Origin: Bacillus subtilis
GTDB taxonomy: Bacteria; Bacillota; Bacilli; Bacillales; Bacillaceae_C
Reading direction: 5' to 3'
Length of the DNA: 64,000 nucleotides
Assembly (NCBI RefSeq): GCF_008764245.1
Contig: NZ_VTQV01000003.1
Location: 64,249 to 128,248 of the forward strand
The position numbers were made by a program, and so were the translations under genes. Below are positions 35,969 to 45,153 of this stretch, in pieces. How positions within the stretch are numbered: position 1 is the first letter of the stretch; each line of letters opens with the position of its first letter. A model generated the notes under the pieces. It was not told where the DNA came from, made no database searches, and worked only from the letters and a program-made list of their open reading frames with translations.

Positions 35969-37651
35969 ATGCAATCATTTAAAAAGCTTCTTGCTGTATT
36001 GTTTATTGCGACTTTCATGATCGTTATGGCTGCCTGTCAAAGTTCAGAGAAAGGAACTGCCAAGAAAACGGACGGAGCAACAGGGGATGACAATGGCGAC
36101 ATCACCTTAACCGTCTTTGACTCGGATGCGAATGCTGATTGGGAAAAAATGGAGAGTCCGATTGGCCAAAAAGTGAAGGAAGATACAGGTGTCACCTTGA
36201 AGCCGGAGTTTGATATTGATGGTGGGCAACAAAAAATTGCCTTAATGGCGGCGAGTGGAGAATATCCGGATATGATTTTACCAAAGGGAGAAGCGGGGAC
36301 ATTAGTAGATGCTGGGGCATTAATTGATCTTTCCGATCTGATTGAAGAACATGCTCCAAACCTGAAGAAAATGATTGGAGATAATATGAATCGCTTGAAG
36401 TGGAGTAAGGATGATCCAGCGATTTACATTATTCCAAACGCCGCAGTGGATAACCAAGCGATGTATCCTGGCTATGGAGCGCTCGTGCAACATGCGGTGG
36501 TGAAGGAGTTAGATTATCCGGAATTAAAGACATTGGAAGATTTAGAAAAAGCGCTGAAAGAATATTATAAATTACACCCGGAAATTGATGGACAACCAAC
36601 AATTCCATTAACCCTGCAATCAGATGGATGGCGTTTTCAAGCCTCCACACTTAACAGTGGCTTTATGATGACGGGGGCAGGGGATGATGGGGAGTATTAT
36701 GTGGACCCTGAAACATATGAAGCAACATTACATTATCGTCGTCCAATTGAAAAGGAAGTATTCCGTTGGTACAACCATATGAATGCCGAGGGATTATTAG
36801 ATACTGAATCTTTTGTGCAAAAAAATGATCAATGGCTAGCCAAACTTTCCACTGGTCGAGCACTTGCTACCATTGCCCCTGATTATATGGTAGGCGAAGC
36901 ACAAAATGCCTTACGGGAAGCAGGTAAGCATGACAGAATGTATGGCATGTATCCAATCACTTTAAGTGAAGAATATCAATCTCATGTTTACCAAAGTCCA
37001 GGTTTTCAAGCGGGGTGGGGAATCGGGATTTCCGTTGATTGTGAGGATCCGGTTCGGGCGATTCAGTTCCTTGATTATTTGGTAGCGGAAGAAACACAGA
37101 TCATGCTAAACTGGGGCCTCGAAGGTGAACATTATGAGATTGTAGATGGAAAACGTGTGATTCCCGAAGAGGTGTGGGAGTACCGTAATAATAATAAAGA
37201 CTTTGCGAAGGAAACGGGAATTGGGTATAACTTCCAACGCTTTGCCCCACGATATGGCGATGGTGTGTTAGATTCAACGGGCCAAACGTTTACGGTAGCT
37301 ACACGTGAACAACAAATCGAAAATCAAACCGACGTAGAAAAAGAAGTACTAAAAGCGTATGGTGTGGAATTATGGAAGGATTTATATCCACAAATGGATG
37401 AATTTGAAGTCAAGCCGTGGGGAGCAGCTTACAATATTCCCATTCCAGGTGGTTCAGACCTCGAAGTGAAAAATCAAAGAATGTTAGATGTGACATTTAA
37501 ACGGATTCCAGAAGCCATCCTGGCAGATCCAGAAGACTATGATGATGTGTGGGATACATTTATGAAAGATCTCGATAAAGCAGGAGTGGAAGAGGCCGAA
37601 AAGGAATATACAACGATTATTCAAAATACAGTGGAATTATGGAGTAAGTAA
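35969..37651 (+). CDS. extracellular sugar-binding lipoprotein, LplA type
   Basis: This 560-residue lipoprotein has a signal peptide and lipobox 'VMAAC' (Cys about residue 23), then a large two-lobed binding domain ('VKEDTGVTLKPEF', 'MAASGEYPDMILPKGEAG'). It is the high-affinity receptor for the permease pair upstream. The length fits the LplA/YtcQ group that binds large oligosaccharides. A terminator follows, closing the three-gene transporter unit. Confidence 0.93.
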   Translation: MQSFKKLLAVLFIATFMIVMAACQSSEKGTAKKTDGATGDDNGDITLTVFDSDANADWEKMESPIGQKVKEDTGVTLKPEFDIDGGQQKIALMAASGEYPDMILPKGEAGTLVDAGALIDLSDLIEEHAPNLKKMIGDNMNRLKWSKDDPAIYIIPNAAVDNQAMYPGYGALVQHAVVKELDYPELKTLEDLEKALKEYYKLHPEIDGQPTIPLTLQSDGWRFQASTLNSGFMMTGAGDDGEYYVDPETYEATLHYRRPIEKEVFRWYNHMNAEGLLDTESFVQKNDQWLAKLSTGRALATIAPDYMVGEAQNALREAGKHDRMYGMYPITLSEEYQSHVYQSPGFQAGWGIGISVDCEDPVRAIQFLDYLVAEETQIMLNWGLEGEHYEIVDGKRVIPEEVWEYRNNNKDFAKETGIGYNFQRFAPRYGDGVLDSTGQTFTVATREQQIENQTDVEKEVLKAYGVELWKDLYPQMDEFEVKPWGAAYNIPIPGGSDLEVKNQRMLDVTFKRIPEAILADPEDYDDVWDTFMKDLDKAGVEEAEKEYTTIIQNTVELWSK

Positions 37652-37662
37652 GATCGAAAAAA

Positions 37663-37694
37663 GTAAGGGATTCGTTTGAGCGGATCCCTTTTCT
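37663..37694 (+). terminator. terminator of the LplABC-type operon
   Basis: AAGGGATTCG pairs with CGGATCCCTT (one mismatch) and is followed by TTCT. The T-run is short. Confidence 0.6.
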
Positions 37695-37825
37695 GACATT
37701 CGGATAAAGGGAATTTCCACATCATGATTTCATTTCTGGGACATTGAAAAAGTCTGCTTGTATACGCCCAGTTGGATGATAAAGTTGAGAATCTCTTGAA
37801 TGATTAAATGACTTCTCATAAATCT

Positions 37826-37877
37826 CTCCAAACAGGGAAATCTATTGATATGACCCACTGTTTGGAGGGATTTTTTT
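37826..37877 (+). promoter_or_regulatory. terminator-like hairpin holding a ribosome-binding site
   Basis: A perfect 10-bp stem CTCCAAACAG (37826-37835)/CTGTTTGGAG (37858-37867) is followed by GG and TTTTTTT. The Shine-Dalgarno GGAGGGA lies in and just after the 3' arm, and the T-run contributes the TTG start codon of the next gene, so the hairpin could both end transcription and hide the ribosome-binding site. Confidence 0.55.
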
Positions 37878-38649
37878 GAAAAAGCAAATAGCACTTGTTT
37901 TTGTTGTGTTTGTTGTCATTCTTTCTTTTGCCATTCCGACTGTAGCGGCGGAGCAGGGGAGGGCTATTTTAGAATATAAACATGATGTAACAGGGGACGG
38001 AAAAGCGGATGAAATTATGGTGTATGGCATTCCATTCAAAGGAGATTCTCCATACTACCAAAAAGTCTGGGCCGAAATTATGACATCTGAAGGTCAAAAG
38101 CTAAAAATTGATTATGAAGGTGGCTATGAACCGAAGCTGGATTTTGCAGATCTCAATCATGACGGCGTGAAGGATATATTGTATTCTAGTGCAACCGGAG
38201 GAAGTGGTGGTCTCTATAATTACGCTTTGCATACGGCAAAAGGGGGAGAGATAAAAGAAATTCCTCTGCCAACGCCACTTACGATCCAAGGCTATTTTGA
38301 CCAAGATTTTGTCGCTGTCATCAAGATTCCGGGAATAGAGAAACCGATTATTCTGGATTTATGGAATAGAAGGAAGGATTATATTTCGATGGGCTTATAT
38401 CAAAAAAATGGCCAGCTCAATGAACCAACGGAATTAATGATTGATCCTATTGCTTTTTTTGAAGTGATCAAAATAAAGGGGAAAAATGGTTACGGACTTA
38501 AAGGATATCGGCAGATTAGCGGCGCCTATCATGCCGATGGACTTGGGGTCGTTGAAACAGATTGGTATTTCGAAAATGGAAAATGGCATCCCGTTCATAT
38601 CGAATGGAAAGCCGCAGATCAAAAAGCAAAGCCAAGAAAAAACCGTTGA
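37876..38649 (+). CDS. secreted protein with VCBS/FG-GAP-like repeats
   Basis: This 257-residue protein has a signal peptide ('KQIALVFVVFVVILSFAIPT', cleavage near 'VAAEQG'). Two Ca-binding-loop motifs, 'DVTGDGKADEI' and 'DLNHDGVKDIL', are spaced like FG-GAP/VCBS blades of an extracellular propeller-type fold. The role is unknown; Bacillus has several such proteins. It starts at TTG 37876 within an unusual hairpin leader, and its stop codon lies within its own terminator stem. Confidence 0.75.
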   Translation: MKKQIALVFVVFVVILSFAIPTVAAEQGRAILEYKHDVTGDGKADEIMVYGIPFKGDSPYYQKVWAEIMTSEGQKLKIDYEGGYEPKLDFADLNHDGVKDILYSSATGGSGGLYNYALHTAKGGEIKEIPLPTPLTIQGYFDQDFVAVIKIPGIEKPIILDLWNRRKDYISMGLYQKNGQLNEPTELMIDPIAFFEVIKIKGKNGYGLKGYRQISGAYHADGLGVVETDWYFENGKWHPVHIEWKAADQKAKPRKNR

Positions 38650-38668
38650 AACTGCTCAACGGTTTTTA
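38639..38668 (+). terminator. terminator overlapping the stop codon of the VCBS-like gene
   Basis: AACCGTTGA pairs with TCAACGGTT (9-bp perfect stem), followed by TTTAG. The T-run is short. Confidence 0.75.
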
Positions 38669-38682
38669 GTTTACTAACATCG

Positions 38683-39612
38683 TTATTTTCTTAAGTCAAG
38701 CCATTGAATTTCGTCCTCTGTCAGACGGATATCAGCAGCTTGACGACAGGATAGCATTTCCTCCCTGTTTTGCGGTCCAATAATAGCGGCTGTTGGGAAG
38801 GCTTGATTCAATACATAGGCAAGGCTGATTTGAATCGTTTCCACCCCTTTTTCCTTGGCGAGTTGTTCAGCACGACGATAACGCTCCCAGTTTTCATCAT
38901 TATAGAAAACACGAACTAAATCTTCATTGGAGCGGTCTTCCGGTGTAAAACGGCCAGTGAAAAATCCACGTGCTTGAGATGACCATGAGAATAGCGGCAT
39001 ATGGGTATTCTCGTGCCATGACATGATTTCATCATCTACAGAAACACAGCCAGCCCAATAAGGTTCCTGTGCTTTAGCTAAACTAAGATTAGGACTACTA
39101 AAGCTAAAGCCAACTAACCCATGTTTTTCGGCATACTCATTAGCTTCTTGTAGACGTTCGAAAGACCAATTCGATCCGCCGAAGGCTCCGATGCGACCTG
39201 CTTCTACATGAGCATTCAAAATTTCTAAAATCTCCCCAACCGGTACATTTGGATCATCGCGATGAAGGGCATACAATTCAACATAATCCGTACGCAATCT
39301 CTCTAAACTGATCTTCAATTCATTATCAATCGCTTGCTTATTGATTTGTGGTCCTTTCGCATTAGGATGGCCACCTTTTGTTAGAATGATCACATCATCG
39401 CGCCGTTTATTTTCTTCCATCCAAATTCCAATCGCTTCTTCACTTTTTCCCCCTGCATAGATAAAGGCGGTATCAATCGTATTGCCACCGATTTCAAGAT
39501 AGTCATTTAAAACCTCAGTAACTTGTTCCATTTTTTCAGGAGCGAAATAGTCTGATCCCATTACTAAACTGGATATTTCTTTGTCCATCCCTTTGACACG
39601 AATATTTTTCAT
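38683..39612 (-). CDS. aldo/keto reductase
   Basis: This 309-residue NADPH-dependent reductase has a TIM-barrel. 'NTIDTAFIYAGGKSEEAIG' carries the catalytic Asp and Tyr and 'VIILTKGGHPN' the Lys. 'DYVELYALHRDDP' provides the His, and 'FGGSNWSFERL' continues the fold. The C-terminus has the cofactor site 'PTAAIIGPQNREEM'. It lies 16 bases downstream of a Gfo/Idh/MocA gene, so they form a two-gene operon likely acting on sugar or inositol derivatives. Confidence 0.92.
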   Translation of the reverse strand: MKNIRVKGMDKEISSLVMGSDYFAPEKMEQVTEVLNDYLEIGGNTIDTAFIYAGGKSEEAIGIWMEENKRRDDVIILTKGGHPNAKGPQINKQAIDNELKISLERLRTDYVELYALHRDDPNVPVGEILEILNAHVEAGRIGAFGGSNWSFERLQEANEYAEKHGLVGFSFSSPNLSLAKAQEPYWAGCVSVDDEIMSWHENTHMPLFSWSSQARGFFTGRFTPEDRSNEDLVRVFYNDENWERYRRAEQLAKEKGVETIQISLAYVLNQAFPTAAIIGPQNREEMLSCRQAADIRLTEDEIQWLDLRK

Positions 39613-39628
39613 AAAATTGTCTCCCTTT

Positions 39629-40615
39629 CTATAACAAAATCATTCTTTCATTTTTCTCAGCGGAATCTAGTGCTGCCTTAACAGATTTTATTCCATTAAT
39701 AAGGTTTTCATACGAAAATTTTAGTGGTTTCCCTTCTAAAGCAGATTCAGCAAATGCGTCTGCTTGTAATGCATAGGGATTTTTATTTTCTTGTTGAATC
39801 GTTTCGATTTTATCGCCTTTGATAATCTGATACGTCTGATCCCCCAGAAAGGCGTTATTCAAAACGATTCTTCCCTCAGATCCGAGAATTTCAAGCTCAT
39901 TACGGCCAGCGGCCCACATAGAACAATCAAACGTTAAAGCGACACCGTTAGAGAATTCCATTAGTCCTGAAGCCATCATATCCACTCCACCATGTTCCGG
40001 TGAGAAAAAGGCATGTGTGGTGACAGCGGTTGGTTCTTCATCTAATAATAATCTCGCGGCACTGATCGGATAACAGCCAACATCATAGATCGAACCGCCA
40101 CCCCATTCCTTCGTATAACGGATATTTTCATAATCTGTTGCATTATTAAACGTAAAGACGCCATGAATCCCTCGTATGGCCCCGATTTCGCCCGCTTTTA
40201 TTCGCTTTTTAATTTCCTCATATCGAGGCTGATGCCGGTACATATAAGCTTCAGCTAATAGCACATTTTCCTTTTCACAGACAGCGACCATTTCCTTTGC
40301 TTCATCAGCATCAAGGGCAATGGGTTTTTCACATAAAATATGCTTGCCGGATTGTGCAGCTTGAATGGTCCATGGTTTATGTAAATGATTTGGGAGGGGA
40401 ATGTAAACGGCGTCAATTTCTGGGTCCGCTAATAACTCTTCGTAACTTCCATAGGCATTTGGAATTCCCAGTTCCTTGGCAAAATCGCTGGCTTTGTTCA
40501 GGGATCGACTAGCAACCGCCACCACTTCATTGCTTGTTGATTCTTGAATTCCAGGAATTACGGAACGCTTACCAATACTAGCCGTACCCAAAATTCCCCA
40601 ACGTAATTTTTTCAA
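39629..40615 (-). CDS. Gfo/Idh/MocA family oxidoreductase
   Basis: This 328-residue NAD(P)-dependent dehydrogenase has the Rossmann start 'RWGILGTASIGKRSVIPGI', 'DAVYIPLPNHLHKPWTIQAA' and the family motif 'GKHILCEKPIALDADEA' with the catalytic Lys (about residue 94). 'GGGSIYDVGCYPISAARLLL' holds the substrate-binding Asp. The TTG at 40615 is preferred because AAAGGAG is properly spaced; an ATG at 40642 would add nine unsupported residues. The substrate is unknown. Confidence 0.92.
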   Translation of the reverse strand: MKKLRWGILGTASIGKRSVIPGIQESTSNEVVAVASRSLNKASDFAKELGIPNAYGSYEELLADPEIDAVYIPLPNHLHKPWTIQAAQSGKHILCEKPIALDADEAKEMVAVCEKENVLLAEAYMYRHQPRYEEIKKRIKAGEIGAIRGIHGVFTFNNATDYENIRYTKEWGGGSIYDVGCYPISAARLLLDEEPTAVTTHAFFSPEHGGVDMMASGLMEFSNGVALTFDCSMWAAGRNELEILGSEGRIVLNNAFLGDQTYQIIKGDKIETIQQENKNPYALQADAFAESALEGKPLKFSYENLINGIKSVKAALDSAEKNERMILL

Positions 40616-40807
40616 AAGCTCAACTCCTTTGCTATATTTCATGTTTAGTATAGCATATCATTCACAGAGTAACAGTAGAGAAGTGAGCGTTTTCTAAAAT
40701 TCTATTAAACTTAGCTGAAGAACGTTGGAATTTATCGTAATTTCCTGATAGTATACAACATTTTCCGTTTTTGAAATAAAAATGAATCGACAATATCTAA
40801 CAAATAC

Positions 40808-40850
40808 CATAGCCTACCCGTCCAAATAAAAAATCGACGGATAGGCTATT
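40808..40850. terminator. hairpin, probable bidirectional terminator
   Basis: AGCCTACCCGTC (40811-40822) and GACGGATAGGCT (40836-40847) form a 12-bp stem with one mismatch; no strong T-run on either side. It lies just after the small gene at 40854-40973. Confidence 0.45.
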
Positions 40851-40853
40851 TAT

Positions 40854-40973
40854 TTACTTCAATCCTGAAGCCATACTCTTAAATTGATTCATTAATTTAT
40901 TGCGTGATTTTTCATTTCTGAGTAAATACGCAGCACCAAGGGCAACAGTTGCCATAATCGCTTTGCCTTTCAT
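40854..40973 (-). CDS. small hypothetical protein, 39 residues
   Basis: A clear ribosome-binding site (AAAGGAGTGACC on the minus strand) precedes an ATG and 39 codons. The product begins 'MKGKAIMATVALGAAYLLRN' and continues with 'EKSRNKLMNQFKSMASGLK': a short hydrophobic helix followed by a basic amphipathic tail, like the first part of YtxH-type or small membrane-associated proteins. It is one of several small, unassigned genes in this accessory stretch. Confidence 0.6.
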   Translation of the reverse strand: MKGKAIMATVALGAAYLLRNEKSRNKLMNQFKSMASGLK

Positions 40974-41146
40974 GAAGGTCACTCCTTTTTATGAAATTCT
41001 CCTTCTCTTTTGGTATTCCCATTCACAAATAAATTAACCTATCCGCAAAATAAATATTTAGCCTATATAGTTAATTATTGGAGAATTTCCATGTTTCAAC
41101 AAAACCCACCATTTCCCGGGAAATCTTTGCTGATCGTTACAGGTGT

Positions 41147-41386
41147 TTACCAATAATACCCCCCATACGGATAATATGGATAATAAGGATAAGGGTATGG
41201 CCGTGCCAAGGAACCTAATGCTAAACCGCCTAAAAAACCTCCGACAAATGGAGCGCCAAATCCAAAAGGTCGTCCAAAGCCTGGTCGAAAACCAAATGGT
41301 CTGCCAAATCCGAATGGGCGAATTATTCTTTCGTCCGCATTTCCTAAGTGATCATGAATTTCTACAGGATATTGCATTTGATTCAT
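41147..41386 (-). CDS. Gly/Phe/Pro/Tyr-rich small protein (spore-coat-like)
   Basis: This 79-residue protein starts at ATG 41386 after GGAGGT; a longer open frame to 41479 is not supported. After 'MNQMQYPVEIHDHLGNADER' it becomes repetitive: 'PFGFGRPFGF' blocks, 'GGFLGGLALGSL', and a tail of Tyr-Pro pairs ending 'GGYYW'. Such composition is typical of Bacillus coat or surface-associated proteins. The role is inferred from composition only. Confidence 0.65.
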   Translation of the reverse strand: MNQMQYPVEIHDHLGNADERIIRPFGFGRPFGFRPGFGRPFGFGAPFVGGFLGGLALGSLARPYPYPYYPYYPYGGYYW

Positions 41387-41514
41387 AAGGGAACCTCCAA
41401 TTTGCTTAAAGTTTATGGGGTGAAAATAACCTAAATCTCTTTTCATTGCATAGTATGCATAATCTAAAAGAAGGCGCAATAACCAGACAAAAATAGGCTT
41501 TAGCCATAAACTTC

Positions 41515-41645
41515 AATCAGGAGGAGGGACTGTGGGATGCAGTTCATGCAGACGTTGCTTGGGATTGTGGCGAACTTAGTGTGCATTCCCCTGCCCCCCA
41601 CTTCCGCAAATTCTTGAAGTGGGGGGCTTACAGCTAGTTAATACG
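41515..41645 (+). mobile_element. IS200/IS605-type right-end remnant, possible omega-RNA-like sequence
   Basis: GC-rich segment with runs GGGACTGTGGG and GCTTGGGATTGTGGCGAAC. A perfect 12-bp hairpin follows: GCCCCCCACTTC (41593-41604)/GAAGTGGGGGGC (41616-41627), then TTACAGCTAGTTAATAC. There is no T-run, so it is not a terminator. The hairpin and tail look like the right end of IS605-family elements, whose tnpB ends feed into the omega RNA. No tnpA or tnpB is present. The assignment is by memory of similar ends. Confidence 0.4.
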
Positions 41646-41671
41646 GGATAAAACTTAGTAAAGATTATCTA

Positions 41672-41698
41672 TAAACAAAAAGCGTATGATGCCGATAT
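41672..41698 (+). promoter_or_regulatory. sigma-D promoter of flaG-fliD-fliS-fliT
   Basis: TAAA (41672-41675), exactly 15 bases, then GCCGATAT (41691-41698): a perfect match to the Bacillus sigma-D consensus, 40 bases before the flaG start. Confidence 0.92.
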
Positions 41699-41737
41699 TA
41701 GTTTTAAATAAACCAATGTGTGAAAAGGAGTAAAGTG

Positions 41738-42112
41738 ATGTCAGGACAAATAGGGACAAGTCTCTCATCCACATCTACACATAGTGGGAGTATGATCGGG
41801 AAACTTGACGAAACGCCAATAACGAATCATGCAGCAGAAAAGACCGGAACGAAGGACCATGTGATAAACATGAATTCTTCCTTTTCAAAAGAAGATTTAA
41901 CGCATGTTGTCAATGGAATGAATAAGTTTCTCAAAGCCTCTCCACAAACTCATTTAAAATTTGAATTCCATGATCAATTAAATGAATACTATGTCACACT
42001 CGTGGATGAAGTGACAGATGAAGTGGTAAGAGAAATTCCACCGAAAAAGTTACTAGATATGTTTGCCGCCATGACTGAGTATTTAGGCATCATGGTTGAT
42101 AAGAAAATATAA
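41738..42112 (+). CDS. flaG: flagellar protein FlaG
   Basis: This 124-residue protein has a disordered N-terminus and the FlaG domain at the end ('NKFLKASPQTHLKFEFHDQL', 'EVTDEVVREIPPKKLLDMFA'). FlaG affects filament length; B. subtilis YvyC is the equivalent, upstream of fliD. The ATG at 41738 has AAAAGGAG seven bases upstream; an in-frame GTG one codon earlier is less likely. Confidence 0.92.
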   Translation: MSGQIGTSLSSTSTHSGSMIGKLDETPITNHAAEKTGTKDHVINMNSSFSKEDLTHVVNGMNKFLKASPQTHLKFEFHDQLNEYYVTLVDEVTDEVVREIPPKKLLDMFAAMTEYLGIMVDKKI

Positions 42113-42133
42113 ATGGTAGATGGAGTGAGATAA

Positions 42134-44170
42134 ATGAGAATTGCCGGTTTGGCAAGTGGAATGGATATAGATCAAATTGTAAAGGATTTAATGCGAGCTG
42201 AGCGCATGCCGCTCGACAAATTAAAACAAAAGAAACAAATCCTAGAATGGCAAAGAGATGATTACCGTGCACTCAACACACAATTACTGAGTTTCCGGGA
42301 CAAACTCGCACAACTAAAATTAACAACCAATTATCGGGCAAGAACCGTCTCCTCTTCGAATGACCAATTCGTCACAGCCACGGTTTCTAGCGGGGCAGCA
42401 CAGGCATCGTATTCGATTTCGAAGGTGGATCAGCTTGCTAAGGCGGCGACATTGGTGAATAATGGCCAAATTTCTATTGCCCCCACTAAAAGCTTAAGGG
42501 AGCAGGTCGGTAACAAAGTTACATGGGAAACAGGTGTAGTGGAGTCCCAGACAATTAATGTAGGAGATTCGACAGAAGGCTTGAAAATTGATCTTCAGGG
42601 AAACGAATTCCTTAAAGACGGCAGCGAGATTAACATTAAAGTGAATGGCCGTGCGGTAAAAGCAACAATTACTGAAGATGATTCACAACAACCTACAGAG
42701 AATCAAATTCTTGTTACAAAGGATGGCACGATTAAGTTTGGTGATAATGTTAAACCAACAAAAGGCAGTGTTGTGAAAGTCGATTATGTTATAGATGAAA
42801 AAACAAAAACATTGGAGATTGGTGAAAAACCACCTACGACTTGGAATTTAGGGAAAAGTTCGCTAACCGCAGGGGTTACAGTAATTGTTGATGGTACGGA
42901 ATATACAGTTACAACAGATGAACAAGGTAGCAGCACACTTGTAAATAAGAACGATACAACAGATGTGCTTGGACATATCAACTTAGATACAGGAGCTATT
43001 GCTTTCAATTCTGCCAAGTTTAAAGAGGACGATGAAGAAAACTGGCCTAAAAAAATAGAAGCTACTTTCACCCAAAACTACGCTTCCTTCGGCATTAACA
43101 CCCATACATCAAAAGGCGAAGTGAACGAAACCATCTTTATGACGGGCACGGATACATTAAACAGCGTCATCCGTAAGGTCAATGAATCATCTGCTGGTGT
43201 GACGATGTTTTATGATTCTGTCACAGATCGAGTGACTTTAACCCGTAAAGAAACGGGGAAATTTGGAGAGGGAAAAAGAGATATTGAAGTATCTGGCGAT
43301 TTTATGACAAATGTTTTGCAATTTAATAATAATGATGTCACCGACGGCCAAAACGCAAAATTCACGATCAACGGACTTGAAACTGAACGAAGCTCCAACA
43401 CTTTCGACATGAACGGCGTAACTATTACCTTAAAGCAAACATTCGGTGAAGGAGACCAGCAACCAACAACCATTTCAGTCGGAAATGATACAGGGCAAGT
43501 GCTTGAAAACATTAAAAAGTTTGTCGAAGATTACAACGAACTAATCAAAGAAATTGGCGATAAGTTGAAGGAGGAACGTTACCGCGATTACAAGCCATTG
43601 ACCGACGATGAGCGGGAAGAACTTTCCGAAAAGCAACAAGAAAAATGGGAAGAAATGGCGAGAAGTGGCCTTTTAAAAGGCGATATGGTGTTATCTGGTG
43701 TGTTATCCAGAATGAGAATGGATATGTATAGCACAGTTGAGACAAACGGTATTTTTAAACAATTAGCTAGTATCGGCATTAAAACGACAGCGAATTATCT
43801 TGAAGGCGGAAAGCTTGAGATCGATGAAGCGAAATTAAAAGCAGCCTTAGAAGAGGATCCAGAATCTGTTGAAAACTTATTCCGTGGTAACGATTCCGAA
43901 GCAGGGAAAGGGATCGTCCACAGGCTTTACGACACAGTAGATGCTTCGATGAAAAAACTACAGGAAAAAGCTGGTCGTGCTACTTCAACCAATCAACAGT
44001 TCACACTTGGACGTGAATTGATTAACGTGGATAAAAGTATTGATCGCTTTGAAGAAAGGCTGAAAATGACGGAAAATCGTTATTGGCGTCAATTTACTGC
44101 GATGGAAAAAGCGATTCAACAGGCTAATCAACAATCGATGTATCTCATGCAGCAATTTGGTGGTTTTTAA
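42134..44170 (+). CDS. fliD: flagellar filament cap protein FliD (HAP2)
   Basis: This 678-residue protein forms the pentameric cap that folds flagellin at the filament tip. The N-terminus 'MRIAGLASGMDIDQIVKDLM' is diagnostic. The C-terminal coiled region 'FEERLKMTENRYWRQFTAME' with the Gln-rich end 'QQSMYLMQQFGGF' completes the axial domain. The variable middle (about residues 80-420) is long, making this larger than the roughly 500-residue B. subtilis protein. It lies 21 bases after flaG. Confidence 0.95.
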   Translation: MRIAGLASGMDIDQIVKDLMRAERMPLDKLKQKKQILEWQRDDYRALNTQLLSFRDKLAQLKLTTNYRARTVSSSNDQFVTATVSSGAAQASYSISKVDQLAKAATLVNNGQISIAPTKSLREQVGNKVTWETGVVESQTINVGDSTEGLKIDLQGNEFLKDGSEINIKVNGRAVKATITEDDSQQPTENQILVTKDGTIKFGDNVKPTKGSVVKVDYVIDEKTKTLEIGEKPPTTWNLGKSSLTAGVTVIVDGTEYTVTTDEQGSSTLVNKNDTTDVLGHINLDTGAIAFNSAKFKEDDEENWPKKIEATFTQNYASFGINTHTSKGEVNETIFMTGTDTLNSVIRKVNESSAGVTMFYDSVTDRVTLTRKETGKFGEGKRDIEVSGDFMTNVLQFNNNDVTDGQNAKFTINGLETERSSNTFDMNGVTITLKQTFGEGDQQPTTISVGNDTGQVLENIKKFVEDYNELIKEIGDKLKEERYRDYKPLTDDEREELSEKQQEKWEEMARSGLLKGDMVLSGVLSRMRMDMYSTVETNGIFKQLASIGIKTTANYLEGGKLEIDEAKLKAALEEDPESVENLFRGNDSEAGKGIVHRLYDTVDASMKKLQEKAGRATSTNQQFTLGRELINVDKSIDRFEERLKMTENRYWRQFTAMEKAIQQANQQSMYLMQQFGGF

Positions 44171-44202
44171 GATCAATTTTTGAAGTTTAGGGGAGTGGAA
44201 AA

Positions 44203-44607
44203 ATGGCAAGTGCAAACCCATACCAAACGTATCAGAAAAATGCTGTGACAACGGCTGCTCCAGGTGAGTTAACTTTAATGCTGTACAATGGCTGTCTGAA
44301 ATTTATTCATATGGCTAAAGTCGGCATGGAAAATAATAAAATCGAAGAAAAGAATACGAATATCCAAAAAGCGCAAAACATTGTTAGTGAGCTAATGGTC
44401 ACCTTAAATATGGAATTAGCGATATCCCAAAACATGATGACTCTTTATGACTATATGAACCGCCGTTTAATGGAAGCCAATATTAAAAATGATGTTGACA
44501 TTCTTACGGAAGTGGAAGAGATGATGAAAGAATTTCGTGATACTTGGAAACAAGCGATTCAATTAAATCGCCAACATCAACACATAGCAGGAAGCAGTGG
44601 CATTTAA
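44203..44607 (+). CDS. fliS: flagellin chaperone FliS
   Basis: This 134-residue helical chaperone binds the flagellin C-terminus and prevents premature polymerisation. Signatures 'NPYQTYQKNAVTTAAPGELT' (residues 4-23) and 'LMLYNGCLKFIHMA' are clear. Its stop codon overlaps the next start as TAATG, so fliT is translationally coupled. Confidence 0.95.
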   Translation: MASANPYQTYQKNAVTTAAPGELTLMLYNGCLKFIHMAKVGMENNKIEEKNTNIQKAQNIVSELMVTLNMELAISQNMMTLYDYMNRRLMEANIKNDVDILTEVEEMMKEFRDTWKQAIQLNRQHQHIAGSSGI

Positions 44608-44957
44608 TGAATGATCTACAAAAATGTTTAGCCCTTACTGAGAAAATCATCGTGTTGGCCCAAACAACGAATGATGAACAAAGAGACACGATTATTGAGA
44701 AAATAGAACAATTATTACGACAGCGTTCAACCTTTTTTGCAAAACTCCAAGCTCCTTATTCAGATGAAGAGAAGGAGCTTGGGAAAGCGTTACTTGCCCG
44801 CGATCGAGAAATGAATGCATTGTTAAAACAATATTTAAAAGTCATACAAAAAGACCTCGAAACGCTAGACCGAAAAAAGAAATCTGTTAGCCATTATTCT
44901 AATCCTTATGCGGCAACAGATAGCTTGGACGGGATGTTTTACGATAAACGGCAATAA
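44607..44957 (+). CDS. fliT: FliT-like flagellar chaperone
   Basis: This 116-residue helical, charged protein starts at the ATG overlapping the fliS stop. The product ('MNDLQKCLALTEKIIVLAQT' to 'NPYAATDSLDGMFYDKRQ') has the length and place of B. subtilis FliT, which holds FliD for export. Its C-terminus resembles that of FlgN-class chaperones ('NPYxxx..FxDxx'). Confidence 0.85.
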   Translation: MNDLQKCLALTEKIIVLAQTTNDEQRDTIIEKIEQLLRQRSTFFAKLQAPYSDEEKELGKALLARDREMNALLKQYLKVIQKDLETLDRKKKSVSHYSNPYAATDSLDGMFYDKRQ

Positions 44958-45153
44958 ATTAGAACATAGCTAAATTTGCATCATTTGCTTCGCTATTCCT
45001 TATTTTAGAGCAGATATGGACCTGTATGGGTCCACCTGTTCATCTTTTTGTTAAAACAATCACAAAATCGACAAAATTTTTATGGAATTAAGCAGGATTT
45101 TACAAGGATATATAGAAGTATATATACATAGCCTTAAATAAGGAGGAGTTAAG

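Noticed and set aside
41143-41388. 81-codon plus-strand frame opposite the Gly/Phe-rich gene
   Set aside because: The minus strand has the ribosome-binding site and a coherent low-complexity protein; the plus frame is a shadow.
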